Source of the DNA: an uncultured Flavobacteriaceae bacterium
GTDB lineage: Bacteria; Bacteroidota; Bacteroidia; Flavobacteriales; Flavobacteriaceae
DNA: 64,000 nt
NCBI GenBank assembly: GCA_947502495.1
Contig: CANNAC010000001.1
Coordinates: forward strand, 554,906-618,905
Reading direction: 5' to 3'
Program-made: the position numbers and the translations under genes
Notes under the pieces: model-generated
What the model saw: the letters and a program-made list of their open reading frames with translations, nothing else
What the model was told of the DNA's origin: nothing
The model's database searches: none
Shown: one piece after another, positions 17,311 through 25,062 of the stretch
Layout: the number at the start of each line of letters is the position of its first letter
Numbering within the stretch: the stretch's first letter is position 1

Positions 17311-17679
17311 TTATTTTTTAAAGGCAGCTCCTTTTTGTTTCAACTTTTCGCCAACATAAGAATATTCAAAAGTATACGACGAATCGGTCGTTGTTAATAT
17401 TTTTAAATGCACATCTTTACGTTCCGCCATATTTTTAGGGTTAATGGTTTTGAATATCATTTCACAATCATTAATCCAACGTACTAGAGTAGAATCTGTT
17501 TTACCTTGATACACTTCAATCTGTAAATCACTAGTTCTTGTAAAATCCGATTTATAAATAATATCGTCTATTACAACCTCACTATAAAAGCTACCCATTT
17601 TATAATCGGTACAATTTCTCTCTACTTCGTAACAACTAGAAAAACTTAAAACAATTGCAAATAACAGTATATACTTCAT
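17311..17679 (-). CDS. Small lipoprotein of unknown function
   Basis: This lipoprotein has about 122 residues. I chose ATG 17679, not the upstream TTG at 17697, because it directly precedes a clean lipoprotein signal (MKYILLFAIVLSFSSCYE, lipobox FSSC). The mature part has two conserved-looking features: NCTDYKMGSF and VRWINDCEMIFKTINPKN. Related flavobacterial proteins are, as far as I recall, sometimes labelled DNA topoisomerase IV, which cannot be correct for a 120-residue lipoprotein. The role is unknown, probably envelope-located. It is a single gene downstream of nothing obvious. Confidence 0.7.
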   Translation of the reverse strand: MKYILLFAIVLSFSSCYEVERNCTDYKMGSFYSEVVIDDIIYKSDFTRTSDLQIEVYQGKTDSTLVRWINDCEMIFKTINPKNMAERKDVHLKILTTTDSSYTFEYSYVGEKLKQKGAAFKK

Positions 17680-18074
17680 GTAAAATATTTTATACAAAAT
17701 TAGTAATCTTTTCGAGATTTTGGATGCTTTACTAAGAATTGTACTATTTATTTAAGGAAATAATTACGATTTTTTTAAGGAGATAATAAAAAAAGATTTT
17801 TAGAATATTCTTACGTATAAATATTTGATTATCAGGTATTTTACGGTTTGTGTTAATCGCGTGTTTACACTTATAGAAAGTCTCTTATATAGTAAGATAT
17901 TTGAATAACGCGTAATTAAGTTCCTAAAAAGGAAATATGAATAGTGAGAATTTTAAAAAAGTAAAGTGGAAATCAGTAGCCACTTTAAATGTATTTAGCT
18001 AAAAACAATTATCTGAAAGGTGGATACTGAAAAGCCTTAATAGAGTAATTGTTAATTAATTAAAACAATAAATT
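17680..18074 (+). other. 395-nt non-coding leader region with a hairpin
   Basis: No convincing gene is present. A perfect 8-bp stem (TAAAGTGG/CCACTTTA, 10-nt loop) lies at 17962-17987, inside a 21-codon ORF (17937-18002). That ORF has no coding signal beyond its start and stop. The stretch probably contains the promoter and leader of the gene at 18075. Confidence 0.4.
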
Positions 18075-18755
18075 ATGAATACTCAAAATCAACGTCTTGA
18101 TGCTGCAAAAATGGCACGAGAATTAAACGCATCAAATACACTAGCTATTATTAACGATGAAACGAAGAATAGTCCCATTGGAGACATCTTAAAATCGGCA
18201 GATAATGAAGTGGGGAGAGAAAAGTTAATAAAAACAATTTTAAATAGCGATCACCCTTTTTGGGCATTAGGTGCGCTTCGTTATTTACCTAACATAGGTA
18301 GTCATGAAGCAGATTTAAAGAAAAAAGCAGGCTTAGTATTTTTGCCTTCATTAGATGGCGCAAATCAAGCAAATGCTAGAGGGCAAGAAGCAGAGCTAAT
18401 AGATATAAATACATTTAAAATGTATTTAGCTTGTGGTATTGGATACATCGCAAATTTTACGGTGTACTATTTTACGCCACCTTTTAGTAACTCATGGAAT
18501 AAAAGTACTATTTGGAGCGGTGATAAAATTCCTGTATGTCAAAGCCAAACCAAAGCTATTGGTGATTTCTCTATGCCAGATTTCCCGTTAAAAGCTGGAG
18601 ATGTGGTTATGATGACTGTAGGTATTGGTGGCGGACCAGATACTCCAACAGAAATTTGGTTTAGATATAAACCAGAGGCAAAATATACAGCGCAGATAGA
18701 TTGTCATGGTACAACCTTAATTGCAGATTTTAGTTATTCTGTTGTGCAAGGATAA
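18075..18755 (+). CDS. Orphan protein, beta-rich C-terminal half, function unknown
   Basis: This 226-residue protein has no signal peptide or membrane segment. The N-terminal third (about 1-65) looks helical and charged. The C-terminal part (about 115-226) is rich in aromatic residues, Gly and Thr with alternating hydrophobics (IANFTVYYFTPP, KAGDVVMMTVGIGGG, TEIWFRYKPE), suggesting a beta sandwich. I do not recognise the family. It is monocistronic, with a long leader and a terminator directly downstream. Cytosolic effector, lectin-like and toxin-like possibilities all remain open; none is shown by sequence. Confidence 0.7.
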   Translation: MNTQNQRLDAAKMARELNASNTLAIINDETKNSPIGDILKSADNEVGREKLIKTILNSDHPFWALGALRYLPNIGSHEADLKKKAGLVFLPSLDGANQANARGQEAELIDINTFKMYLACGIGYIANFTVYYFTPPFSNSWNKSTIWSGDKIPVCQSQTKAIGDFSMPDFPLKAGDVVMMTVGIGGGPDTPTEIWFRYKPEAKYTAQIDCHGTTLIADFSYSVVQG

Positions 18756-18776
18756 TAAAATCTTAAAAGTGTAGAT

Positions 18777-18806
18777 AAAAGAGATTATAAATTTATAGTC
18801 TCTTTT
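18777..18806. terminator. Bidirectional terminator
   Basis: AAAAGAGATTATAAA pairs with TTTATAGTCTCTTTT (one G-T wobble), with A and T tracts outside. It serves the orphan gene and the convergent XRE regulator. Confidence 0.85.
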
Positions 18807-18808
18807 TT

Positions 18809-19255
18809 TTATGATTTAATATTTTCATTAAAATTTTGAAAACTACCATCTGAGTAAAAAATGACAATGCGTTCTATTTTTTTTTCGGAAGAAGTATGTA
18901 ACGAAGATTGTATCGAAGTCGAAATAGAAGAAGAAGGTGAAGTTGGAATTTCCTTATTTTCCGTTTTTGGTGGATCTATCTTTTTTTCCACTTTTTCTAT
19001 TTCCTGAATTTTCACTTCGCTTTTATTGTCCTTCGGAAAAACTCCTTTTCCATTCATCAACCAATATAATTCTACCTCTGGAAAATGGGAGAGTACCTTC
19101 ATAACAAAATCTAAACTTGGCTTATTTCTGCCAGAAAGAATGTGTGAAATAGTGGAGCGTTGCACACCTACTTTTTCTGCAAAAGAGGAAGCACTTTCTC
19201 CATAAAAATCGATCACTTTCTGTAGTCTTTTTGTAAATCCTTCGATGTTTATCAT
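18809..19255 (-). CDS. XRE-family HTH transcriptional regulator
   Basis: This 148-residue DNA-binding protein has an N-terminal XRE helix-turn-helix (about residues 8-65: SSFAEKVGVQRSTISHILSG). The flavobacterial extension VELYWLMNGKGVFP follows, then a Ser/Thr/Glu-rich linker and a short C-terminal basic/beta segment. ATG 19255 is preferred over TTG 19264. Its -7 box overlaps a TTAC-N4-GTAA palindrome and the divergent M14 gene has similar sites, so autoregulation plus repression of the neighbour is likely (inference). It resembles phage-type cI regulators only in fold. Confidence 0.85.
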   Translation of the reverse strand: MINIEGFTKRLQKVIDFYGESASSFAEKVGVQRSTISHILSGRNKPSLDFVMKVLSHFPEVELYWLMNGKGVFPKDNKSEVKIQEIEKVEKKIDPPKTENKEIPTSPSSSISTSIQSSLHTSSEKKIERIVIFYSDGSFQNFNENIKS

Positions 19256-19264
19256 TGTAAACAA

Positions 19265-19559
19265 GTTGTTTTGTTTTTATAACGTTACAAATGTAAACAT
19301 TATTTTAATAGCATAGTTCTATTTACCAGGTATATTTGAATAGTGTTGATATTTGACTTTATATAAATATATTTAACCGACTGAAAACAAGATGTTTAGT
19401 TGTTAATTTTAAATAATGTTAAAATTTTATTAGCCATGAAGTGTTTCGTTTTGTAAACTCTATTGTTTTTGTTTAACAATGTAACCAAACGAGTACACTT
19501 TTCTTGTTTACAATTGTAAATTATCAATTGTTTACCTTTGTAATCAATACAAATTACAT
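19265..19559. promoter_or_regulatory. Divergent regulatory region with repeated TTAC-N4-GTAA operators
   Basis: The region contains TTAC-AAAT-GTAA (19285-19296), a perfect TTTACAATTGTAAA palindrome (19507-19520) and TTAC-CTTT-GTAA (19532-19543). Partial copies are TTGTAAAC near 19451 and TTTAACAATGTAAC near 19472. The first overlaps the minus-strand -7 box TACATTTG (19288-19295). The third overlaps the plus-strand -7 box TACCTTTG (19533-19540). The palindrome covers TTG 19514-19516, a possible -33 element at 16-nt spacing. These are plausible sites for the XRE protein. Confidence 0.65.
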
Positions 19560-20717
19560 ATGGAATTAGAAACCTTAAAATTGTTGTTTAATAAACACAA
19601 AGAAGTACAACTTTTTAATAGATATATTCATGCAAAAGACATTGCTCCTTTACTAAAAAAGCTTGCCTTAAAATGTCAAGTTTCGGTTATAGGAAAATCT
19701 GTTCTAGGTGAAAATATTCATACTATTACTCTTGGATCTGGACCTAAAAAAATATTGATGTGGTCTCAAATGCATGGAAACGAAAGCACGACAACGAAGG
19801 CTATTTTCGATATATTAAACCTCTTATTAAGCGACGAGGAAGTTTCTAATGCTATTTTAAACACTTGTACCATACAGATTATTCCTATTTTAAACCCCGA
19901 TGGCGCTAAAGCGTATACGCGCGTAAATGCGAATGAAGTAGACTTAAATAGAGATGCACAAGACCTTACACAGCCAGAAAGTCTTATTCTTAAGGCGTGT
20001 TTTGAGGCGTTTAAACCTCATTTTTGTTATAATCTACATGGGCAACGCACTATTTTTGGCGCAGGAGACACGAATAACTCGGCAACGGTATCGTTTTTAG
20101 CTCCGGCACAAGATGAAACTTCTATGATTACTAATAATAGGAAGCGGGCGATGGAGGTAATTGCGGTTATGAATGCTAATTTGCAGTTGCAAATACCAAA
20201 TCAAGTAGGTGTTTATGATGATTCTTTTAATATAAACTGTGTTGGGGATACTTTTCAGACACAAAACATACCTACTATTCTTTTTGAAGCTGGTCATTAT
20301 AAGGACGATTACGAAAGAGAAGAGGTTAGAGCTTATATATTTCAGTCTTTGTTGGTTTCTTTAGATTATATAGCTAAAAATACCGTTTCCGGCGATGCTT
20401 ATCTTTCTTATTTAAATATTCCTGAGAACCAGAAGTGTTTTTACGACCTTATTATTAGAAACGCTAGAGTAGTGCAAGATGGAGATGTGTTAGATATAGC
20501 AATCCAATATCAAGAAAGATTAATAGGGAATGTTGTTGCTTTTATACCTAAAATCGAAAAATTTACTAATCGAAATCAGTTTTTTGCACACCGAGAAATA
20601 GAAGGGTATGAAGGTGTAGTCGAAACGCTAAAAAATGAGGTGTTAACTATAGGTTACGAAAACGATTTAGTAAAGTTAAGAAATGAAGAAATTTCATTAA
20701 AATTAACAAAATCTTGA
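19560..20717 (+). CDS. M14 family zinc carboxypeptidase-like protein
   Basis: This 385-residue metallopeptidase-fold protein has a zinc site from HGNES (HxxE, about residues 75-79) and a later His in CYNLHGQR. The catalytic Glu is probably in FEAGHYKDDYEREE. The N-terminus lacks a signal peptide, so it acts in the cytosol. The C-terminal 110 residues form an extra domain. It may cleave C-terminal residues from peptides or muropeptides, but the substrate is unknown. It is divergent from the XRE regulator and just ahead of an Lrp-type regulator (65-nt gap). Confidence 0.85.
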   Translation: MELETLKLLFNKHKEVQLFNRYIHAKDIAPLLKKLALKCQVSVIGKSVLGENIHTITLGSGPKKILMWSQMHGNESTTTKAIFDILNLLLSDEEVSNAILNTCTIQIIPILNPDGAKAYTRVNANEVDLNRDAQDLTQPESLILKACFEAFKPHFCYNLHGQRTIFGAGDTNNSATVSFLAPAQDETSMITNNRKRAMEVIAVMNANLQLQIPNQVGVYDDSFNINCVGDTFQTQNIPTILFEAGHYKDDYEREEVRAYIFQSLLVSLDYIAKNTVSGDAYLSYLNIPENQKCFYDLIIRNARVVQDGDVLDIAIQYQERLIGNVVAFIPKIEKFTNRNQFFAHREIEGYEGVVETLKNEVLTIGYENDLVKLRNEEISLKLTKS

Positions 20718-20782
20718 TATTTAGTATATATAAATCAATAAAAATGTATTATTTTTGAATAAAATTTAATAATACGATAAAA

Positions 20783-21262
20783 ATGGCTAAGTTTAAATTA
20801 GACGAAATAGATCATCAGATTTTAGATATGTTGATTCAAAATACGAGAGTTCCTTTTACAGATATAGCAAAAAAGTTGCTTATTTCTGCTGGAACTGTGC
20901 ATGTGAGAGTTAAAAAAATGGAAGATGCTGGAATTATAAAAGGTTCTTCATTAACTTTAGATTATAAAAAGCTTGGTTACTCCTTTATTGCTTACGTTGG
21001 CGTGTTTTTACAGAACACTTCGCAAACAAAATTTGTTTTAGAACGTATAAACGAAATACCAAATGTAACCGTAGCGCATATAACCACAGGTAAGTTTAAT
21101 ATTTTCTGTAAAATTAGAGCGAAAAACACAGAAAACGCAAAAGATATTATTTTTAAATTAGATGATATTGATGGTATTTACCGTACCGAGTCGATGATTT
21201 CTTTAGAAGAGAGTATAAACGACAAAAAACGATTAATGCATTCTATATTTAGCGAATTATAG
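20783..21262 (+). CDS. Lrp/AsnC family transcriptional regulator
   Basis: This 159-residue regulator combines an N-terminal winged HTH (residues 5-50: DEIDHQILDMLIQNTRVPF, SAGTVHVRVKKM) with a C-terminal RAM ligand-binding domain (about 70-150). Such proteins sense amino acids and control amino-acid metabolism genes. Start MAKFKLDEID fits the family. The gene is followed by a strong terminator. Targets cannot be read from the sequence; proline dehydrogenase 2 kb away is one candidate because Lrp proteins often control it, but that is inference. Confidence 0.93.
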   Translation: MAKFKLDEIDHQILDMLIQNTRVPFTDIAKKLLISAGTVHVRVKKMEDAGIIKGSSLTLDYKKLGYSFIAYVGVFLQNTSQTKFVLERINEIPNVTVAHITTGKFNIFCKIRAKNTENAKDIIFKLDDIDGIYRTESMISLEESINDKKRLMHSIFSEL

Positions 21263-21283
21263 AAATCAAATATATTATTTAGG

Positions 21284-21307
21284 AAGCCCTTTTTTAAGGG
21301 CTTTTTT
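21284..21307 (+). terminator. Terminator of the Lrp-type gene
   Basis: AAGCCCTT pairs with AAGGGCTT around a 4-nt T loop, followed by a T run. Confidence 0.9.
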
Positions 21308-21321
21308 ATTTTAAAAAAGAT

Positions 21322-21837
21322 ATGAAAATAAAAGATTTAAATGCTTCAGAATACAATCCGTATTATCAAACTTACGTTGGTAAAGCCGGTGATTTAAGTT
21401 TGTTAGATGGCTTAGGTGATAGTTTTAATAGGACTCTAGAATTTTTCAATAATCTACCAGAAGGGAAGATGGAATACGCTTACGCGGAAGGAAAATGGAC
21501 CGTAAAAGAAGTGATGCAACATATTATAGATACCGAGCGCGTATTTGCGTATCGAGCTTTGCGGTTTTCTAGAAATGATAAAACGGAATTACCAGGATAT
21601 GATCAGGATGCGTATACGCCGTCTAGTGAAGCAAATAGAAGGACAAAAACTTCACTTATAGAAGAGTATAGTCATGTTAGGGAGTCTACAATAAGTTTAT
21701 TTAAGAGTTTTACTAACGAAATGCTTTTACAAAGCGGTAAGGCAAGTGGCGGAAATATGTCTGTTAGAGCAATTGGTTTTATTGTTATTGGTCATGAAAA
21801 TCATCATTGCCAAGTGATTAGAGAGCGCTATTTATAA
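21322..21837 (+). CDS. DinB-like four-helix metalloprotein
   Basis: This 171-residue cytoplasmic DinB/YfiT-superfamily protein has the typical first motif GKWTVKEVMQHIIDTERVFAYRALRF (positions about 53-78). The C-terminal metal His pair is in IGHENHHCQVIRERYL. The three-His arrangement (H67-type, H163/H167-type) is the family's metal site. Members are thiol S-transferases or enzymes of unknown activity. It is translated convergently with the next gene with no gap (21837/21838). Confidence 0.85.
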   Translation: MKIKDLNASEYNPYYQTYVGKAGDLSLLDGLGDSFNRTLEFFNNLPEGKMEYAYAEGKWTVKEVMQHIIDTERVFAYRALRFSRNDKTELPGYDQDAYTPSSEANRRTKTSLIEEYSHVRESTISLFKSFTNEMLLQSGKASGGNMSVRAIGFIVIGHENHHCQVIRERYL

Positions 21838-22110
21838 TTATTCCTCTTCATTTATAACAATATGACCAGCGTCGTCTAGAAGTAGGTCGTCATTACTATC
21901 AAAATTAGTCATGGTGTAATGTAGCTTGCTGCTAACCTTTACTAAATAGATGGCGTCTTCTGTTTTTACTTCAACAGCTTCGATGGTTTCGTTTTTGTGG
22001 TTATCAAAAATAATGATATCATTATCTCCATAACCATCTGGGAACTTTTGCGTTAATAAATCTAAAAGTTCTGGAGTTAGTTTTTTGTAATCTACAATTA
22101 ATCTTCGCAT
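21838..22110 (-). CDS. Conserved small acidic protein
   Basis: This 90-residue, strongly acidic soluble protein starts RRLIVDYKKLTPELLDLL and ends in an Asp/Glu-rich tail. It contains KNETIEAVEVKTEDAIYLVKVS, a beta-hairpin-like segment. I recall near-identical proteins throughout Flavobacteriia, sometimes mislabelled DNA primase; no primase motif is present. It lies 81 nt upstream of nothing on its strand except aroB behind it, so it may be read with aroB. Function is unknown. Confidence 0.75.
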   Translation of the reverse strand: MRRLIVDYKKLTPELLDLLTQKFPDGYGDNDIIIFDNHKNETIEAVEVKTEDAIYLVKVSSKLHYTMTNFDSNDDLLLDDAGHIVINEEE

Positions 22111-22191
22111 AACTAGAGTGTTTAAGTTAATAAAACCATAGTGTTTTCTTTTACAAGCGATTTAAAGTTACAAAATTTTTAACTCAAAAAG

Positions 22192-23259
22192 TTACGAAGC
22201 ATAAAAATTAAATGCTTCTAATATTAATTCGTTAGAAACTTTACAATTTATTTTTGGCTTTCCAATAGCTTCAAGAAGTACGAAATTGATATTACCATGC
22301 TCGTTTTTTTTATCGTATATAAGGAGCTCGATAATAGGAGTGTAGTCTTTTTCGTTAAAGATTACTTTTCCAAAAATGTCTGTTATCGTTGCTTTTATTT
22401 CTTGGTTTGTCGTTTCGTCTAAGCCAACAAGTTTTGTGGATATGTAGCTAGCTAAAATCATTCCTACGGCTATTGCTTCCCCGTGAAGTAAAGGTTCTTT
22501 ATCTGCGTTGCTTAAAAAGTAAGACTCTATAGCGTGTCCTAAAGTATGTCCGTAATTTAGTGTCTTTCTAACGTTTTCTTCATGAGGATCTTGTGCTACA
22601 ATGTCTTTCTTTATAAGGATAGATTCGTAAATAAGTGTATCCAAATCTTTAGTCGTTTGTTTAGAAAGGTCTAAAAATTTATTCCAATATTCTAGATTCG
22701 ATATTAATCCATGTTTTAGCATTTCGGCTAAGCCAGAACGCATTTGGTTTTCTGGCAATGTAGCTAGAAAAGCGGTGTCTATTAAAACCATTTCTGCAGT
22801 GTTTATAACTCCGATTTGATTCTTTAAATGCCCTAGGTCAATTCCTGTTTTCCCTCCAATAGAAGCGTCTACCATTGCTAGTAATGAAGTTGGTATGTTT
22901 ATAAAACTAATACCTCTTTTAAATGTAGAAGCTACAAAACCACCTAGATCTGTAATTACACCACCACCAACATTTATCATTAAGCTTTTTCTATCTGCGC
23001 CGTATTCCGATAGCGCTTCCCAAAGACCTAAGCATATATCTAAGTTCTTGTTTTCTTCACCAGATTCCATTTCTAGAATGTCATAGCTTATTTCAGCATC
23101 TATATTTGCTAGAACAAAAGGCATACAATCTACATTCGTATTTTCATCTACTAAAAAGAAAATTTTAGAATAGTTAGATGCTTTTAGGTGTTCATTTAAA
23201 GAAGTATAAGCGTTTTCATTGAAATAGATACTGTAATCTTGAGTGGTAATAGGTGTCAT
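22192..23259 (-). CDS. aroB: 3-dehydroquinate synthase
   Basis: This 355-residue cytoplasmic enzyme of the shikimate pathway converts DAHP to 3-dehydroquinate using NAD+ and a divalent metal. The NAD-binding glycine segment is MINVGGGVITDLGGFVAS. Substrate and metal motifs are FKRGISFINIPTSLLAMVD, GGKTGIDLGHLKNQIG, LNYGHTLGHAIES and LLHGEAIAVGM, with the metal His/Glu residues present. Length is standard. It is divergent from proline dehydrogenase. Confidence 0.95.
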   Translation of the reverse strand: MTPITTQDYSIYFNENAYTSLNEHLKASNYSKIFFLVDENTNVDCMPFVLANIDAEISYDILEMESGEENKNLDICLGLWEALSEYGADRKSLMINVGGGVITDLGGFVASTFKRGISFINIPTSLLAMVDASIGGKTGIDLGHLKNQIGVINTAEMVLIDTAFLATLPENQMRSGLAEMLKHGLISNLEYWNKFLDLSKQTTKDLDTLIYESILIKKDIVAQDPHEENVRKTLNYGHTLGHAIESYFLSNADKEPLLHGEAIAVGMILASYISTKLVGLDETTNQEIKATITDIFGKVIFNEKDYTPIIELLIYDKKNEHGNINFVLLEAIGKPKINCKVSNELILEAFNFYAS

Positions 23260-23322
23260 TAACTATAGAATTATTTTGAGGTAAAAATAAGGAGAAATTA
23301 ATCAAATGTAGTAGACTTCAAT

Positions 23323-23330
23323 TATATTTG
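23323..23330 (+). promoter_or_regulatory. -7 box of the proline dehydrogenase promoter
   Basis: TATATTTG matches TAnnTTTG and lies 22 nt before the ATG, implying a very short leader. The -33 element is not clear. Confidence 0.5.
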
Positions 23331-23352
23331 TTCTATAAAATTTAATAATCTC

Positions 23353-24528
23353 ATGCATACCGATAAAATATTTGAAAATACAGAAATTGCTTTTGCATTA
23401 AAAAACGATTCGCAATTAGAGCGTGCTTACTTTTTATTTAAAATGATTTCTAATGAGCCTTTGGTGCGTATTGGTACTGCGGCTACCAACTTTGCATTAA
23501 AAGCAAACTTGCCTATTGAAGGTTTAATTCGTTCTACTGTTTTTGATCATTTTTGTGGTGGCGTAAACGAAGAGGACTGTTTGTCTGTTATAGAAAATAT
23601 GTACACAAAAGGTGTGAGTTCTGTTTTAGATTATTCGGTAGAAGGAAAGGAAAGTGAGACGGAATTTGATGCAGCCATGCAAAAAATACTAAAGATTGTA
23701 AATTTTGCAGATGAAAAAGAAAGTATGCCTATCGTGGTTTTTAAACCTACTGGTTTTGGTAGATTTTATTTATACCAAAAATTAGGCGAAGGAAAAACAC
23801 TTACTGCAGAAGAGCAAGCAGAATGGGATAGAGTAGTAGCTCGATTTAATACTGTTTGTAAAGCAGCAAAAGAAAAGGATGTCGTTGTTTTAATTGATGG
23901 TGAAGAAAGCTGGATGCAAGATGCAGCAGATGATTTGGTTAGAGACATGATGCAACTGTATAATACAGAAAAGCCTATTGTTTATAATACCTTGCAAATG
24001 TATAGACATGATAGAATGGCTTTCTTAAAAAAAGAAGCTGCTTTAGCAAAATCGAATAATTACTTTCTAGGGTATAAATTAGTTCGTGGTGCTTATATGG
24101 AAAAAGAGAATGAAAGAGCAGAAAAGAAAGGATATACTTCTCCAATTTGTATTAGTAAGCAAGCAACAGACGAAAACTTTAACGCTTCTGTTTCTTATAT
24201 GCTAGATCGTTTAGAGGATATGTCTGTGTTTGTAGGTACGCATAATGAAGAGAGTAGTTATTTGGTTATGGATTTAATGAAATCTAAAAACATAACCAAT
24301 AAAGATTCTAGAGTTTGGTTCGGACAACTTTATGGAATGAGTGATCATATAAGCTACAATTTAGCGCATTATGGTTATAATGTAGCAAAATATATCCCTT
24401 TTGGACCAGTAAAAGACGTGATGCCTTATTTAATACGTAGAGCAGAAGAGAATACTTCTGTTGCAGGACAAACGGGAAGAGAGCTTACTTTATTAAAGAA
24501 AGAAAAGCTACGTAGAAAAGGGAAGTAA
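23353..24528 (+). CDS. Proline dehydrogenase
   Basis: This 391-residue FAD enzyme oxidises proline to pyrroline-5-carboxylate, the first step of proline catabolism, probably peripheral to the inner membrane. Features of the PRODH TIM barrel are VFKPTGFGRFYLYQKL, GYKLVRGAYMEKE and the C-terminal proline-binding YLIRRAEENTS with its Arg pair. It lacks the fused P5C dehydrogenase of PutA, so a separate gene elsewhere must do the second step. It is a single gene divergent from aroB. Confidence 0.93.
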   Translation: MHTDKIFENTEIAFALKNDSQLERAYFLFKMISNEPLVRIGTAATNFALKANLPIEGLIRSTVFDHFCGGVNEEDCLSVIENMYTKGVSSVLDYSVEGKESETEFDAAMQKILKIVNFADEKESMPIVVFKPTGFGRFYLYQKLGEGKTLTAEEQAEWDRVVARFNTVCKAAKEKDVVVLIDGEESWMQDAADDLVRDMMQLYNTEKPIVYNTLQMYRHDRMAFLKKEAALAKSNNYFLGYKLVRGAYMEKENERAEKKGYTSPICISKQATDENFNASVSYMLDRLEDMSVFVGTHNEESSYLVMDLMKSKNITNKDSRVWFGQLYGMSDHISYNLAHYGYNVAKYIPFGPVKDVMPYLIRRAEENTSVAGQTGRELTLLKKEKLRRKGK

Positions 24529-24617
24529 ACCTGTTTTTACGCTTTAGCTAATTAGGTTTTAAGTTCTTCGGAAAAGAAAAGAATAAATAAGATGCCTTTA
24601 TATTTTAATAGTTACCA

Positions 24618-24842
24618 ATGGAAAACTTAAACGTTCCCGCGATAACATATAGTCCTATTTATGGACTTTCTTTAGATTTGTTAAGCTTTCAGATTTTATT
24701 CGGAATTAGTTTTAGTTATTCAGGATATTTGAGTTCTCTTTGGACCTTCGGGATTCCACTTGGTGGATTATATTGGTTTTGGAAACTTCGTAAAAAGAAG
24801 GAAGGTGAAACGCTAGAAGAAGCCGAAGTATTAGCGGACTAA
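24618..24842 (+). CDS. Possible small membrane protein
   Basis: This 74-residue ORF has a hydrophobic central part (about residues 20-55, FGISFSYSGYLSSLWTFGIPLGG) and a charged C-terminus KLRKKKEGETLEEAEVLAD. The positive-charge boundary after the helix and an in-frame ATG suggest a real inner-membrane protein. I recognise no family, and coding evidence is modest. It could also be the leftover end of a larger gene. Confidence 0.4.
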   Translation: MENLNVPAITYSPIYGLSLDLLSFQILFGISFSYSGYLSSLWTFGIPLGGLYWFWKLRKKKEGETLEEAEVLAD

Positions 24843-25010
24843 AAAATGTGTAGATCTAGTTCTTCTGGATTGTTTTCCTCTTTATAGTGTTCGTTTAAAA
24901 GGAGTGTTCTTTAAGATTTGTTAGCTTTTGTATGTTGCTGAAAGATAAAGACTAAGCAATGAAGCGTTACGAAAACACTTCAGATATATAAAAATAAAAT
25001 ATAGTTTAAA

Positions 25011-25049
25011 GCATAAAAAAATCCCTAATATTTTCGGGATTTTTTATGC
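25011..25049. terminator. Terminator at the end of the polysaccharide locus
   Basis: GCATAAAAAAATCCC pairs with GGGATTTTTTATGC (one extra A), with a 10-nt loop. It lies 14 nt downstream of the Wzc-like stop on the minus strand and is palindromic enough to work both ways. Confidence 0.85.
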
Positions 25050-25062
25050 TTTCTATTTGATG

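Noticed and set aside
17937..18002. 21-codon ORF in the leader before 18075
   Set aside because: Too short, with the hairpin arms inside it; no support beyond start and stop.
21838..22110. DNA primase label for the small acidic protein
   Set aside because: At 90 residues and without zinc-finger or TOPRIM motifs it cannot be a primase.
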